From Chrysophaeum taylorii (taxonomy: Eukaryota; Sar; Pelagophyceae; Pelagomonadales; Pelagomonadaceae), in assembly GCA_029834535.1 (NCBI GenBank), contig JAQMWT010000067.1:1-64000 (forward strand): 64,000 nucleotides of DNA, read 5' to 3'. The position numbers were made by a program, and so were the translations under genes. Below, in pieces: positions 1-9,649 of this stretch. The first letter of the stretch is position 1. Each line of letters starts with the position of its first letter. The notes beneath the pieces were generated by a model that had not been told where the DNA came from, did not search any database, and saw only the letters and a program-made list of their open reading frames with translations.

Positions 1-174
1 CTTTGAGTTCAATAGGGGATCTCATGCAGGCAAGTGGTTTTCTTAAATTTTTAGCCAAGAATCCCAGGCGAAAGTTAGAAATGCCCTCCATTTCATCTTG
101 ACTGGGATGTTCGACTGTTTTATTAGAGTGCAGACGAAGGAACACCATAGTTAAGGTTTCAAGCTCAGCCACAG

Positions 175-675
175 TTAAGCGCACGGATCCTGTACGACTA
201 AAATGTTGTAGGTCTTAGGTGTGGACACGAATGGTATGTCGGGAAAGACCTGCGTCCAAGGTTCGTTGACTATTAACTTGCGACTGATGGAACTAGCGTG
301 GTCTGCAATGTCCAGAAAGGAAGTGACTCGTTTGTTAGGCCATGAAAGCAGATCAAGAGAGCCGGTGTTATATTTACGTGGAACGAGGATCCATCTTTCT
401 CTGGCTTGATAATCTCCACACAGATAGCATGGAAATCGGTCACATATATCCACCGTATAGTGCATCGTTGAGAAGATGAGATTAGCAACTCGTATATGGT
501 CTTCATACGATGCGGAGTGTGGTGGTGTCATTTCCATGAAAAGAACAAGCGGCTTTAAAAGCTCAAGTACACTTAGAGCACTTGGAAACAAGGAATCATC
601 CATATCGCGCTCGAAGGTGGAAATGGATCTCCCATTGATTATGTTGCGATTTGTGCATGGTGATGTCAATTCCAC
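175..675 (-). CDS. conserved unknown domain CGDYQ-RERW-SWPN, element A
   Basis: This is an open segment of 166 codons. Near residue 85 it carries FPCYLCGDYQARERWI, followed about 15 residues later by LDLLSWPNKR and FLDIADH. Element B encodes the same blocks in the same order at 11283-10810 (YLCGDYQSRERWI in one frame, VDFLSWPNQH..FLNIADD in the next). The spared Cys, Gly, Asp, Arg and Trp positions suggest a folded domain under selection. I do not recognise the family; it could be a gag C-terminal or nucleic-acid-binding domain. The segment reaches a stop at 175, so the pol of this element would lie to the left. Confidence 0.5.
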   Translation of the reverse strand: MELTSPCTNRNIINGRSISTFERDMDDSLFPSALSVLELLKPLVLFMEMTPPHSASYEDHIRVANLIFSTMHYTVDICDRFPCYLCGDYQARERWILVPRKYNTGSLDLLSWPNKRVTSFLDIADHASSISRKLIVNEPWTQVFPDIPFVSTPKTYNILVVQDPCA

Positions 676-964
676 TATATCGGTGTAATATCGTGCACGT
701 TCAGCGTCCGATGCTCGATGGATATATCAAAAACTTAGGTAGGGATGGAAAACTTCGATGGAATTACCAAAACGTCTTCGTAGCATGTGCGTGATATTGT
801 CGTCGCTCTCAACAAGAACTTTAACGTTGATGTTGATTTGCAAGTCATTAGAAGCGCAAGCCAAGAATGCAGGAGTGGACATCCCAGAGCAAAGTAAAGT
901 TACAGGTATTCGTGGGCTAGGAGATGAAGTTACTGTGTGGAAGCAAACGTGTGGTAACCTTGCG

Positions 965-1913
965 TCATACGGGAGGTGGGAAATGCTTGCGTATGTAAGG
1001 CAGCTGCGAATGCATTGACTCCAGGATGGTTTTAAGCCATGGGACGTAAATTACGCGTTCCATGAGGGTGGAATATAGTTTAAGCATTTCGCGTTGTTCA
1101 TTAAAAGCACATAGTCTGAACTGTAGTGAGCGAAGTTCCATTTTGCGCGCTTTTGCTTGTTGTAGCGAATAAATTGGTAGAGTTGGCAACAGGTTACTGA
1201 GTCTAAACAAAGTAATCTTGACATTATCATCAATTTTACTCTGGATAGATGATTGTCCTTTAAATTCAACTCCATAAAGATGTATACCAGGTTTATCTTC
1301 TCCCCATTGAGTCATACTGATGATGTGCAGATCGGGATCGTTATGGTCGTTTTGCTTGGGTAGAAAAAGCGCGTCTAGCTTTACATATCCCATTTGGATG
1401 CTTTGGGAGAGCGGGAATGACAGTCCTTATAATCATAGCATGTGTGATACCAGTCTGGATAGCAGGTGATAAGGACTCGGGTAGCTTTACGATGTGGATA
1501 GGATCAGCATAACGTTTAAAGTTAATTACATGTTGAGAGGCACATGTGTCAGCATATCCTGGCGTAGTCATTAGCGGCAAATTGTACTCGTTGTACAGTT
1601 TAAGCATTGTTGCATAACAGGCATGTGTTGAGCTTTGACCAAACACGTACTGTGTCATGAAACTTTGCGTTTGTTCGGAAGGCACAACGACGAGTGTAAA
1701 ACCAGTGTTTAATTTTGGTAGCAACACAGGGGGATCTGTGCCATCTTCATTATCTTCGTTGGGTAGATTATTGGAGAGCTCAGAGTGCGAGGAAGTTTCC
1801 CGAGCTTGACGACGAACGATAGCACTCTGAGCTTTAACATTTATATGCTGCAATAGCGGCTGAGGGATGTTATCGATTTCATCATCTTTAACGGACAGAA
1901 AAGTGTGGAACAT
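965..1913 (-). pseudogene. gag-like segment 4, element A, with GYVKLD block
   Basis: Open segments 1913-1341 (190 codons) and 1393-965 (142 codons) overlap with a frame change near 1390. The junction PALPKHPNG..GYVKLD corresponds to LPPAHPGIGYVKLD at the end of the 12632-12111 segment of element B. This shows that both belong to one protein family and that the frame switch is a mutation. The second segment has helical repeats and hydrophobic positions but no known motif. Product unknown. Confidence 0.45.
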
Positions 1914-2577
1914 TTTCTCTGTATCAGCAGTCCCCCTCTGCTCCGCATCACGGGGGACGCTTCAGGGGCAGATGTTTCAGTTTGATACTTTTCTTCTGAA
2001 ACCAGAGACTCCTTATCGGCTTCTAAGAGTTTCACAATGGTATTGGACATAGTATCAACTCGAGATAAGTAGAGATGAACTTGGGTGGCTTCATCAGGAT
2101 CTAAGGACTGTGTCGAAGCTTGAGAAACGGTTGTCCAGAGGGTACTCAGTAAGCTTTTCATTTCCTCCTGTACCATTTTAGAGTCGGTAGAGGGGTTGGG
2201 ATTCGCTTCCTGTAATTTTCCAAACAGGTGGTGAAGACGATCAACTTGATAAGTAGTCCGGTCCGTAAGAGACATATTAGAGCGTGCATTACGGTAGGGA
2301 GAGTGACAGGACGATCGAAGCTGGTACCTTTGACGTTATAATTTGAAGGTGGACGATAGTACGACGTGTCACGAGGTGAAATTGTCGATGCTTTATCTTT
2401 TGCATTACGAAGCTTACGAGCGTTGAAGTCAGACTGTCCAGCTACAGTAGCTAACAACGAGTAAGCGTTGTTTAGAGAGTCGTGGGATTGATGAATAGTA
2501 TCCATCAATAATACCTTAGGTGGCTTGGTAGCGGTAGTACCAGGGATGTAAGGGATCCAGGAAGCGGGTTTATCCAA
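1841..2577 (-). pseudogene. gag-like segment 3, element A
   Basis: Two overlapping open segments, 2577-2158 (starts MDKPASWIPYIPGTT) and 2275-1841 (starts MSLTDRTTYQVDRLHHL), carry a helical, charged protein with a heptad-like stretch (VDRLHHLFGKLQEAN). The frame switch near 2270 indicates an indel. The matching part of element B is about 13.6-13.0 kb, where an RDxSYYR/NDLSSYRS-type stretch appears in both. No enzyme motif is visible. Confidence 0.4.
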
Positions 2578-3060
2578 GCGTCGGTTAGAGAAAACTTTGT
2601 TTCATTGTATATCTTTAACAAGAACTCCAATAACGGACGAACGTCGTTAGGATCAACTAGCTTTAACAATTCAGGATCGTGAATCGAGTTGTTCCCAGAG
2701 CGTGTCTCGTAGAGTTTACACCACTCCAAAAAAGATTGAGAATAGCGCTCGTGATCCGAGGGATTAGCACATAGACGGTAGATCTCCTCGTGAGCTTTAA
2801 GAATGATTATGGAGTTATTAAATTGGATTGATGCTTCATCATTATTTAATTGCTTTGCCTGAGATTGGAAAGCAAGGAGTTGTTCGACATACATGGGCAT
2901 ACCAATTAACATTTAAAGACATTCGATTAAACTGAGATTTAAGCTCAGTAACATCTGTACAAGACACTGTCTCATAGTAATGGTAAGCTAAAAGCATTAC
3001 TGCACGTAGTTTATTAGGATGTCCAGTAAGTGCATGTATCTTCTTTAATTGAGGCCACAT
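2505..3060 (-). pseudogene. gag-like segment 2, element A (two overlapping frames)
   Basis: Two open segments overlap: 3060-2842 (starts MWPQLKKIHALTGHP) and 2912-2505 (starts MLIGMPMYVEQLLAFQ). Reading from one to the other gives a continuous helical protein, so a single indel near 2900 probably separates them. The part around NVNWYAHVEQLL resembles the 13.9-kb region of element B (VYNWCT..), at low identity. Function is not recognisable beyond its position in a gag-like polyprotein. Confidence 0.4.
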
Positions 3061-3249
3061 AGCGAGTGCTGGTTTGTCCTGTGATTCCAGACTTTAAAAT
3101 GTGTACAAGAAACCAGCATAAGTTTCGCAGTGTTTGATCCAGTCGGTATTAGAGAGACCTGTAAAGGATATGTTAGTTAGAGATGAATCATACATGGTTT
3201 AGAATCGGGTATCTAATAAAGTTGAGGACATTTAACATCCTCATTTAAT

Positions 3250-3666
3250 TCAGGACGAACAAGATTGTATGACTCTTGGTAATAGTCGTTCGAGATTATG
3301 ACGGACATCAATTGTTAGTTGATGTGATGAGTTGACGTGCCAAGTTTTAAGATGATCAGGCAGGGCATCTTCATCAGGTAAGTTTAAATCGTTTACTTGT
3401 TCAGCTTTCCATTGAGCGAAGATGATATCAACTTCTTGTTCAAGAAGTTGATTATACTCCGGAGCATTCCGGGTGTAAGCTTCATATGAATCGAAGCAGA
3501 ATAACGCGTCCACGTATGGACTTGTCATATGCCTGCGAAGCACCTCAATTTGCAAGCTCACCTTGGTTGAATTGTCTTGGAAACGCAATCCTGCGTTAAT
3601 CTTATCAACGAGGATTTGTTCTTGTTTGTAGATATCCGTAGTGGATATTGGTTTTTGTTTTGACAT
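3250..3666 (-). CDS. gag-like ORF, N-terminal segment, element A
   Basis: An open segment of 138 codons begins MSKQKPISTTDI, about 160 bp after the LTR. It is the first open segment of the element, which fits a gag start. It is rich in charged helical sequence (for example EVDIIFAQWKAEQ) and has no zinc knuckle. I do not recognise a family. It ends in a stop, and related sequence continues in other frames downstream, so it is probably the 5' piece of a longer broken gag-like gene. Confidence 0.45.
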   Translation of the reverse strand: MSKQKPISTTDIYKQEQILVDKINAGLRFQDNSTKVSLQIEVLRRHMTSPYVDALFCFDSYEAYTRNAPEYNQLLEQEVDIIFAQWKAEQVNDLNLPDEDALPDHLKTWHVNSSHQLTIDVRHNLERLLPRVIQSCSS

Positions 3667-3829
3667 GATTGTGACCTATTAAGGAATAGGTTATAGGATT
3701 GATAGACATATTCGACACATAAGAATGAAGGGTTTCTCGAGTGCGGGTTGTATGTACAGTACGCTATTTTAAGCGTGGGCTTATTTACAAGACCAAACAA
3801 ATAAACATGCTATTTAAAAACAGGATGAC

Positions 3830-4310
3830 TTGAGACTGAAGCATGGATTAATTCTCGAGCAGTCAGTCTTTTGTTGGGGAACGGGAGGAAAAAACCCGTA
3901 CAAGTTTCCGCGGCTTGTGTGTAGGAAAAATTTTAATTTTATTGGCTATGCGAGTGCGTATGACCATTGACCGACCCAACTCGGTCACAAACCAAATTAA
4001 CTGGTGGGCACATACCGTCACACAACAAATATGTACAGTAGACTACCGCCGAACACATTGTCGCATTGTACTCGTGATCAGGCGTTAATTGATCACTCCA
4101 TTTATACGTACAACACAGTTGGGCTGACACACCTACGCATCTGGGCCAATAACCTGGAGAGATTTGACCCTCTCCGGGTACATGGTAGAGACTGCGTGCA
4201 GTCTTAGGTGTGTACAGACCATTCCGCTTGTCACATGCTACTACACAAGGTAGGGATTTAGGCCCTAACTCCTTAAGGACATTAGGTCCCATAGAAGCGT
4301 TTACACTGAC
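3830..4310 (-). repeat. LTR of element A with TATA box and polyA signal
   Basis: On the minus strand about 170 bp (4310-4140) match two plus-strand copies at 42155-42310 and 42655-42830. A TATAAA lies at 4106-4101 and an AATAAA at 3943-3938, the order expected of U3-R-U5. The sequence before the TATA box ends with a CAGGTTATTGGCCCAG block that has a near match (CAGGTTATGGGCCCAG) in the LTR-like region of element B near 14920. The exact termini (TG..CA) and primer binding site could not be fixed, so the ends are approximate. Confidence 0.6.
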
Positions 4311-4399
4311 AACGAGGAACGAAGCCTCTGTTAATTAAACAGAACACCCCGTACCTGACGGTACGCACCTGGAGGCCTACTCCATGTTGGAAAAGAGCT

Positions 4400-5383
4400 T
4401 CAGACTGGGTTCTTCATAGTCATGAATAAGTAATTGCGGATGGGTAAGGAAGGAGGGAAGGAAGGAGGGAAAGCCGTATTACGGAGAGAAAACCCTCGTG
4501 TAGAGATAGGTGTGAAATGTTCCAGTGTCCCACATAATAGTGTAGCTCTCTGGAGATCCAATGGGAGAAAGAAAGCACGGAGGATGGTGGCACGGAGGTG
4601 ACCAGCGGGTGATGACTCACAAGGAAAAACAATTATACGTGCGTTCCTCGCGAGGAAAAGAAACGAGATGGCAATGTGGTCAGAATTTCTACACGCACAA
4701 CACATACCCATAGTTGGAATAGAGACAGGTATGCAGGCATTGCGAATATGTGATTCGGCGGCGAGATGTTCTAAGACAGCAGCAGGTAGCTCGTCTATTT
4801 TCATTTTATAATTAGAGACACAGATTAGGAGCGGTTTGCCGTCGTTGTCGAAGCATTGAAGACAATGAAATGAGGATTGTTGGGTCTCCTTCTTGAGACC
4901 TCGATAGCAAAGTGTAGCAAATATTGAAGGTGCAGAGGGCAGAGGGAAGACGACTGGTGTTCTGACTGAGCAGAAATTCGACAGTTCCATGAAGATCTGG
5001 CAGTCCAAGTGACCGCGAGATGATGCGTAAATGGAATCAAGTGCCTTGACTAGATTCGTATGTATGAAGGATGAAAAAATGCTGTTGAAAGGAGTTTTGA
5101 ACTTTTGGTCTGACGTGATAGATAATCCATTTTCCAGCTGAGAAACGTTTAAAACGACAGCATCGGCAAAAGTAGTTAAGGGGTTGGAGCCAGGCCGGGT
5201 CGCAGCAGCAGAGGATGAGAGCAGACGAGTAATGTCGTCGCGATTTGGTTTCCCACGGTTCGGAGGAGTGTTGGTAGACGACTCAGCGGGCGTAAGTGTG
5301 CGAGGTAGCTCGCGTCGGGCAGGTGTGACTCCACGTGGGTGGTTGCTGCGCCAGTGATGCATTGACGACGACGACGTACACAA
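4400..5383 (-). CDS. intact ORF after Copia RNase H, unknown product
   Basis: This is an uninterrupted 327-codon frame starting 28 bases after the RNase H stop and ending just before the type A LTR. The first 60 residues are basic and Ser/Thr/Pro rich. The remainder reads like a folded protein, with Cys pairs (CLQCF, MCCACRNS) and hydrophobic stretches such as AISFLFLARNARIIVF. It sits where some plant Copia lineages (Sireviruses) carry an env-like ORF, but I see no signal peptide at the N-terminus and no clear transmembrane anchor. It is the only long frame in the element without breaks, which suggests selection, recent acquisition or chance. Function unknown. Confidence 0.5.
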   Translation of the reverse strand: MCTSSSSMHHWRSNHPRGVTPARRELPRTLTPAESSTNTPPNRGKPNRDDITRLLSSSAAATRPGSNPLTTFADAVVLNVSQLENGLSITSDQKFKTPFNSIFSSFIHTNLVKALDSIYASSRGHLDCQIFMELSNFCSVRTPVVFPLPSAPSIFATLCYRGLKKETQQSSFHCLQCFDNDGKPLLICVSNYKMKIDELPAAVLEHLAAESHIRNACIPVSIPTMGMCCACRNSDHIAISFLFLARNARIIVFPCESSPAGHLRATILRAFFLPLDLQRATLLCGTLEHFTPISTRGFSLRNTAFPPSFPPSLPIRNYLFMTMKNPV

Positions 5384-5410
5384 AACAAAGGTAGTGGCAA
5401 AAAATGAGGG

Positions 5411-6122
5411 CTAGTTTAGTGACATTGCGGTCAGGGCTAGAAAAAAGGTATCTTCTTGGTCTGATTCAGTAGCGTGGTGCATACCTAGAAGAGAACGGAG
5501 TGTGGTAAAGTCGGCTGCAAGGGGCTTTGTGAAGCCATCAGCTACGCTTAACTTGCCAGGGACAAGGTGAATGCGAATTTTCTGTAGTGCGACATATTCT
5601 CGAATTTTGAACCATCGAGTCGAAAGGGCTTTGCTACGAGAAGAGCTGTCTGGATTGTTGGATGTGTGCACAGCTGCAGCATTATCAGGTATAGGTAGGC
5701 ATCTGATAAAGTGCATATCCTCGGCAATAGGATAGTCGTCAGCGTCAAAATCGGAAGGAGGGTCAGTTTGCGTATGTCGGATTAACAACAAACGAGAGCT
5801 CAAGAAGTAACTTACGGAGCCAGACTGCTTCGTCAGCGCAGATGCTGAGAGCGATAAGAAGCTCAGCTTCGTGGGTAGAGCACGAGACTATGGGTTGCAG
5901 TTTGCATTTCCATGTGATGAGGCAGTTGAACAGGTAGAAAACAAAGCCAGTAGTGGACTTCCTGTCTTCTTGTTCCAGTGAAGGGGCGTTGTCGGCATCC
6001 ACCATAGCAACTGGAGGGTCGAACTTGCCAGCAGCGATTTCTTTGTCACGGTAGTCGATTATTGTTGACAGGTCAACTCTATTAGATGAAATATATAACG
6101 CGTAGATGGTTTTCGATAGCAT
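5411..6122 (-). pseudogene. Copia RNase H domain, element B (two frames)
   Basis: Segment 6122-5763 carries the Ty1/copia RNase H signature: a DADNA block, DRKSTTGFVF, then SCSTHEAELLIALSICADEAVWLRKL in three parts (at most 20 residues quoted per part: SCSTHEAELLIA, ADEAVWLRKL). Segment 5803-5411 continues with DNAAAVHTSNNP..TRWFKIRE and VPGKLSVADGFTKPL, the usual C-terminus of Copia pol. The two frames overlap near 5780, so one indel separates them. The enzyme would degrade the RNA strand of the RNA-DNA hybrid during reverse transcription. The extra ORF at 5383-4400 follows directly. Confidence 0.85.
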
Positions 6123-6390
6123 TCCCTTTACGGTGAAACCAGAGACGAAGAGCTCGATTGGTAGGTTTGCTAAGGTACCTTAGGAGGTGACAGAGCATTT
6201 GGACATGCACATAGGTGCGAGAGATGCATACCTTGGGAGCAGCACCCTAGAGCTTGGGGGAAATCGGGGGGCGACAAGCGACTTGCATGAAGACCAATTT
6301 GCCAAGTTGAGTAGCGAAGTGATCGTGGATGTAAATTTCCACATCGGTAGAAGGGGGGCCTTCTTTATAAGTAAAAGTGGATGACATAGG

Positions 6391-7601
6391 TTACTTCAGT
6401 GGAGTGAGTTTCTTTAATATAGGGTGATCGTTGTTGAATAGTGCTTCTAGTTTGGCTTGGACATCTAACGATATGGATCCATCCGCCGTTCGACAGACAC
6501 GCATTCCCAGAAGGGTATGGACTGGCTCAAATTGCTCCACAGAAAAGCGCTCATGTAAACGCTTCTCTTGTAACTCTGTGCGGAGAGTGTTATCATTTGA
6601 CACTATAACAATGTCGTCCACTGATGATAAACTGCAAATGACAAAGCGAGCGTGGGATGTGTGCACATATAAGCACGTATCCGCATGGAGTCGCGTGTAT
6701 CCAAGACTCCGAAAGAAGCCGTCGATTTCTTTGTTCCAGAGAGAAGGAGATTGTCTGAGTCCATAGAGGGATTTCAGCAACTTGGGTAAGCGGCGGCCAC
6801 GGTATTTAGCGTCGTGAGGGTCAGGTAGTTTGATGCCATCCGGGAGTTGGACGTAGACGTGTGCGTCGATGTCGGACTGGACGAACGCGTTGGGCACGTG
6901 ACTATGGTAGACCGGTAGTCTTTCGTACGCCGCAAAAAATTGCTAAGATGACACGTATGGCGGTCATGGTTGCCATAGGGCGGGCTAAACGTCCCAAAGA
7001 AATCGGCGCCGAGTGAGGCTAGAAATCCACGCAAGACTAATCTGGCCTTGTGCTTGATGTAATCGCCAGACGCGTCCGTTTTGATCTTGAGGACGAGCCG
7101 GCTGTCAATTGGACGAGTAGAGGCATCAGGTAGAGATAGCTTAAAGCAGCCGAAGCGCACTATATCATGTAGTTCCTTTGCGATGGCCTCGACATAGGTT
7201 CGTCTGTCTTCAGGGGAAAGGCCTTGAAGACACTTGAGCTTGTGCTCGTCAATGGATAATACGTCGGCGTCTTGGATTTTGTGTTCGTTCGGACCTATAG
7301 TGGCTGGAGAGCCATAGTTTAATGACGTTTCGGTCGAAGCAGTGTAGAGAACTTCGGGATATGCGTGAGTGGCACAGGTGGATGGGGTAGAGTGGTCAGG
7401 TTCCAATGCAACAACCAGGAGGGGTTCCTCATGAAGTACCTGGGTGATGTACTCGGTAGTGTATAGGAGGAGGTATTCCTCCAGGTCAGACAATTCGGCT
7501 GATGTAGCGCCAAAACTCGGATGGCGAGTGGTCGATGAAACTGGTGGGGGCCAGGTAACAGTAAGCGTATTGCAATGGAGATACGCTAAACGCTGAAGCA
7601 T
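6391..7601 (-). pseudogene. Copia reverse transcriptase, element B
   Basis: Two frames together make a Copia RT. Segment 7601-6774 ends with LPDASTRPIDSRLVLKIK..KHKARLVLRGF and FGTFSPPYGN, the RT N-terminal fingers. Segment 6897-6391 has NAFVQSDIDAHVYVQLPDG, LLKSLYGLRQSPSLWNKEID and LGYTRLHADTCLYV. The catalytic YVDD box is SVDD (residues 92-95 of the second segment), so the conserved Tyr is replaced. The frame change lies near 6900. Sequence between 6390 and 6123 continues the domain (LRYLSKPTNRALRLWF) but contains a stop. The copy is almost surely inactive. Confidence 0.85.
7312..7337 (-). repeat. dispersed 26-bp motif of element B, copy 1 (RT N-terminal region)
   Basis: The minus strand reads TCGACCGAAACGTCATTAAA then CTATGG. 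It lies inside an open frame and is translated TETSLNYG. Three more copies lie at 9531-9554, 12800-12825 and 13808-13833. Confidence 0.7.
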
Positions 7602-7642
7602 GTTTCAGGAACATAGCGACAAGTGAAGGCGGGAGGTGGCCA

Positions 7643-8448
7643 CTAGGGGTGGCATCGGTGAGGAGGTGTGTAGCCACTGGAATGCTGGATGCGCATTTGG
7701 TTTGCGAGAAAGCACCATCTAGTAAGGGGTAGCGAGATAGAAGATCGGTACGCAATGGAAGGAGGTGTTTGACCAGCAGAGCCTGTTCTCCCTCTGGGCA
7801 GAGAGCGTCCAGTGGATGCCACCAGAGGTGTTGAGGGGGGAGAGGGTGGGCGACTTGAAATCGAGAAAGCGATGTTCCCAGCGGAGAAGTCAGCGAGTTT
7901 GCCGCCAGCGGATTTGTAGGCACCAATCGTAGAGGCTTGGAGCCGAGCAGTGACAGAGGTCATGGAGGAGGCTTTACGCTGGTTGGGGCGCTTAGTCCCT
8001 GGGACAAGTTGAATATGGTCTTGAGAAAACAAGTCCTTGTAAGAAGGGAGGATTGGTGGTGGCGAAATGGTATGGTCGTCACGAGAAGGAGTGTTGTCAG
8101 TAGATGGTGAGGCTGCGGATATAGGCTTAGAAGAGGGAGGCGGAGTTGGCGACCTGGCAGGAGCCGGCGTGTGCCCCCTCTCAGGATGAATCCCCCTCTG
8201 CAACGCATCATTGGGGTCTTCATTGCGATGAGGGCTGATGTCGCAATGAGCGTTAATGTCGAAAGAGATTGGCGGAGCATCAGCCGTGGAGGAGCATGTT
8301 CAGGATCCAAGGTGGAGCGGCGAATCATGTAGATGAAGGTCAGTTTGGAGGTGATGCGAAGCTGGCCATTTTCAGGATTAAGGACGACGTCAGCTTGATG
8401 GTCAACACGAGGAGAGACAAGTGGGTTTTTTGGGAGTTGGCGCAGCAC
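7643..8448 (-). pseudogene. Copia integrase C-terminus and Pro/Ser-rich linker, element B
   Basis: Segment 8448-7960 includes DVVLNPENGQLRITSKLTF, like the end of Copia integrase that precedes the RT, then Leu/Arg-rich low-complexity sequence. An overlapping frame 8203-7643 gives a Pro/Ser/Thr-rich linker (PARSPTPPPSSKP), typical of the variable spacer between integrase and RT. Two more short frames (7926-7486) overlap. Which frame was original cannot be told for the low-complexity part. No catalytic residues are expected here. Confidence 0.5.
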
Positions 8449-8522
8449 AGGTAGAGATAGCGGCGCCGAGAGGAGGGCTCATACTTGTGGTGTTCGTGAG
8501 GCTCAAGGAGGAGAGAGGAAGC

Positions 8523-9150
8523 TCAGTCGCTACCAAAGATCTTGAGGAGATCATGTTGAGGTGTTGCTAGTTGATTATAAAGAAACTGTTGAGGGCTGAT
8601 GACGGCGTGGTGTATGCGTTCGAGGTTAGGCGCGTTCGGGAAGAGGCTGTATGATTGGATGGTGTGGATCACAGCCCACGGGAAGTGGATGGCAGGTTCC
8701 ACGATCTTGGCGCCACGGTAATGGGCATTGAGAAGGTTACGGAGGCGAGTAGATGCGGCGGAGGCTATAAAGCCTATACTCTGTTCGACTTCGTGGTTAA
8801 AATGATGAAGGTATGGCGGGAAGGAGACAAGGTTGATACCGTGTTCGACCCTGTAAGGAGGGGTGATGTGTTGGCTGAAGTATGGCCGGAACGCATCGGA
8901 GTATACTGTGCGTAGGTGCACATTGAGTTGCGTTTTGCAAAAGTTATGCAGATAGTCTAATGCTTGAGTAAATTCAGTGGCGTTAGTCGTGCGAGTGAAG
9001 TAGGCGAGTAGGAACTTGGACAGTAGTTCTTTGAAAACGATAATATAGGAGAAGCCGCCCCATTCAGAAGGTATGGTTACGCAGCCACCATCGCAGGCCC
9101 AGACTTCACCAGGTCGGTGGGTCTGTTCAAAGTTGGGGGCTTAGTTTCGT
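8523..9150 (-). pseudogene. Copia integrase catalytic core, element B
   Basis: Read upstream of the first Met at 8921, the frame stays open to about 9150. It begins QTHRPGEVWACDGG (first catalytic Asp), then LRTVYSDAF (second Asp) and FNHEVEQSIGF, where the third acidic residue (Glu) of the DDE triad is expected. The stretch SPPYL/FPPYLHHFN and the following SAASTRLRNLLNAHY agree with the rve core of Copia integrases. The frame ends LLKIFGSD at a stop exactly where LKIFG normally continues into the C-terminal domain. Integrase would join the cDNA to the host chromosome. Confidence 0.75.
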
Positions 9151-9554
9151 TAGGATGGGCGTGGCGGTAACGTTTGTCGTGGCAAATGCAGTCTATGCAC
9201 ATATCCCTGTAGGGAATATCTGATGCTAAGACGCCAGGGCGAGCAAGAACATCCGGGGCTTTGGCGGCAGCGTTATCAGGGCAGTGATGTACATACATTG
9301 TGGAAGCGGCTGGCGCGTTCTTTGGCATTTTGGTATTCGATTGTGGCATGGGTGAGTGATTTGCGAAGGATTGCTTTGACCGGCCGGGATGTGTTTCTGC
9401 CGACGGACATTGAATTTGAGCTCTGTGGGGATGCGTCTAATGATGGAGCATCAGGAGCATCGTTAGTGTCAGCATCATCAGCACTGGGAGTTATGGCAAG
9501 GACTTCTTCGGGGGTTGTTCCAGAGGAACGGTAGTTTAACGACTCTTCGGTCAA
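9077..9554 (-). pseudogene. zinc-binding pre-integrase region, element B
   Basis: Two overlapping segments, 9554-9276 and 9349-9077, encode LTHATIEYQNAKERASRFH followed by CIDCICHDKRYRHAHP. The His/Cys arrangement (HATIEY..H, then CIDC) fits the HHCC zinc finger (gag_pre-integrase) that precedes Copia integrase. A one-base shift near 9140 moves the reading into the integrase frame. The upstream end also carries one copy of the dispersed ESLNY motif (9531-9554). Confidence 0.6.
9531..9554 (-). repeat. dispersed motif of element B, copy 2 (divergent)
   Basis: The minus strand reads TTGACCGAAGAGTCGTTAAA then CTAC, in the same orientation and reading frame (EESLNY) as the other copies. It is the least conserved of the four. 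Confidence 0.5.
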
Positions 9555-9649
9555 AAGCTGCAGTTGGAAATATGACTCATGAATGCAGTCGCCCGAGAGA
9601 TAGTGTCTGAACTGTGACTGGAAAGAAACAGTTCACGGGTGAGGAAGGT

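Larger units (their letters stand above)
1..4310 (-). mobile_element. LTR retroelement A, 5' LTR plus gag-like region, truncated by window edge
   Basis: The minus strand reads LTR-like sequence (about 4310 to 3830), a short leader, then a run of gag-like open segments from 3666 down to 175 that continues off the left edge. Frame changes about every 400-900 bases show decay. The protein segments are homologous in order to those of element B (14148 to 10592): both share a GYVKLD segment and a CGDYQ..RERW..SWPN domain. No pol domain of A is inside the window. Calling it an LTR element rests on the LTR-like U3 repeats, the TATA box and AATAAA signal, and the homology to B, which does carry Copia pol. 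Confidence 0.7.
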
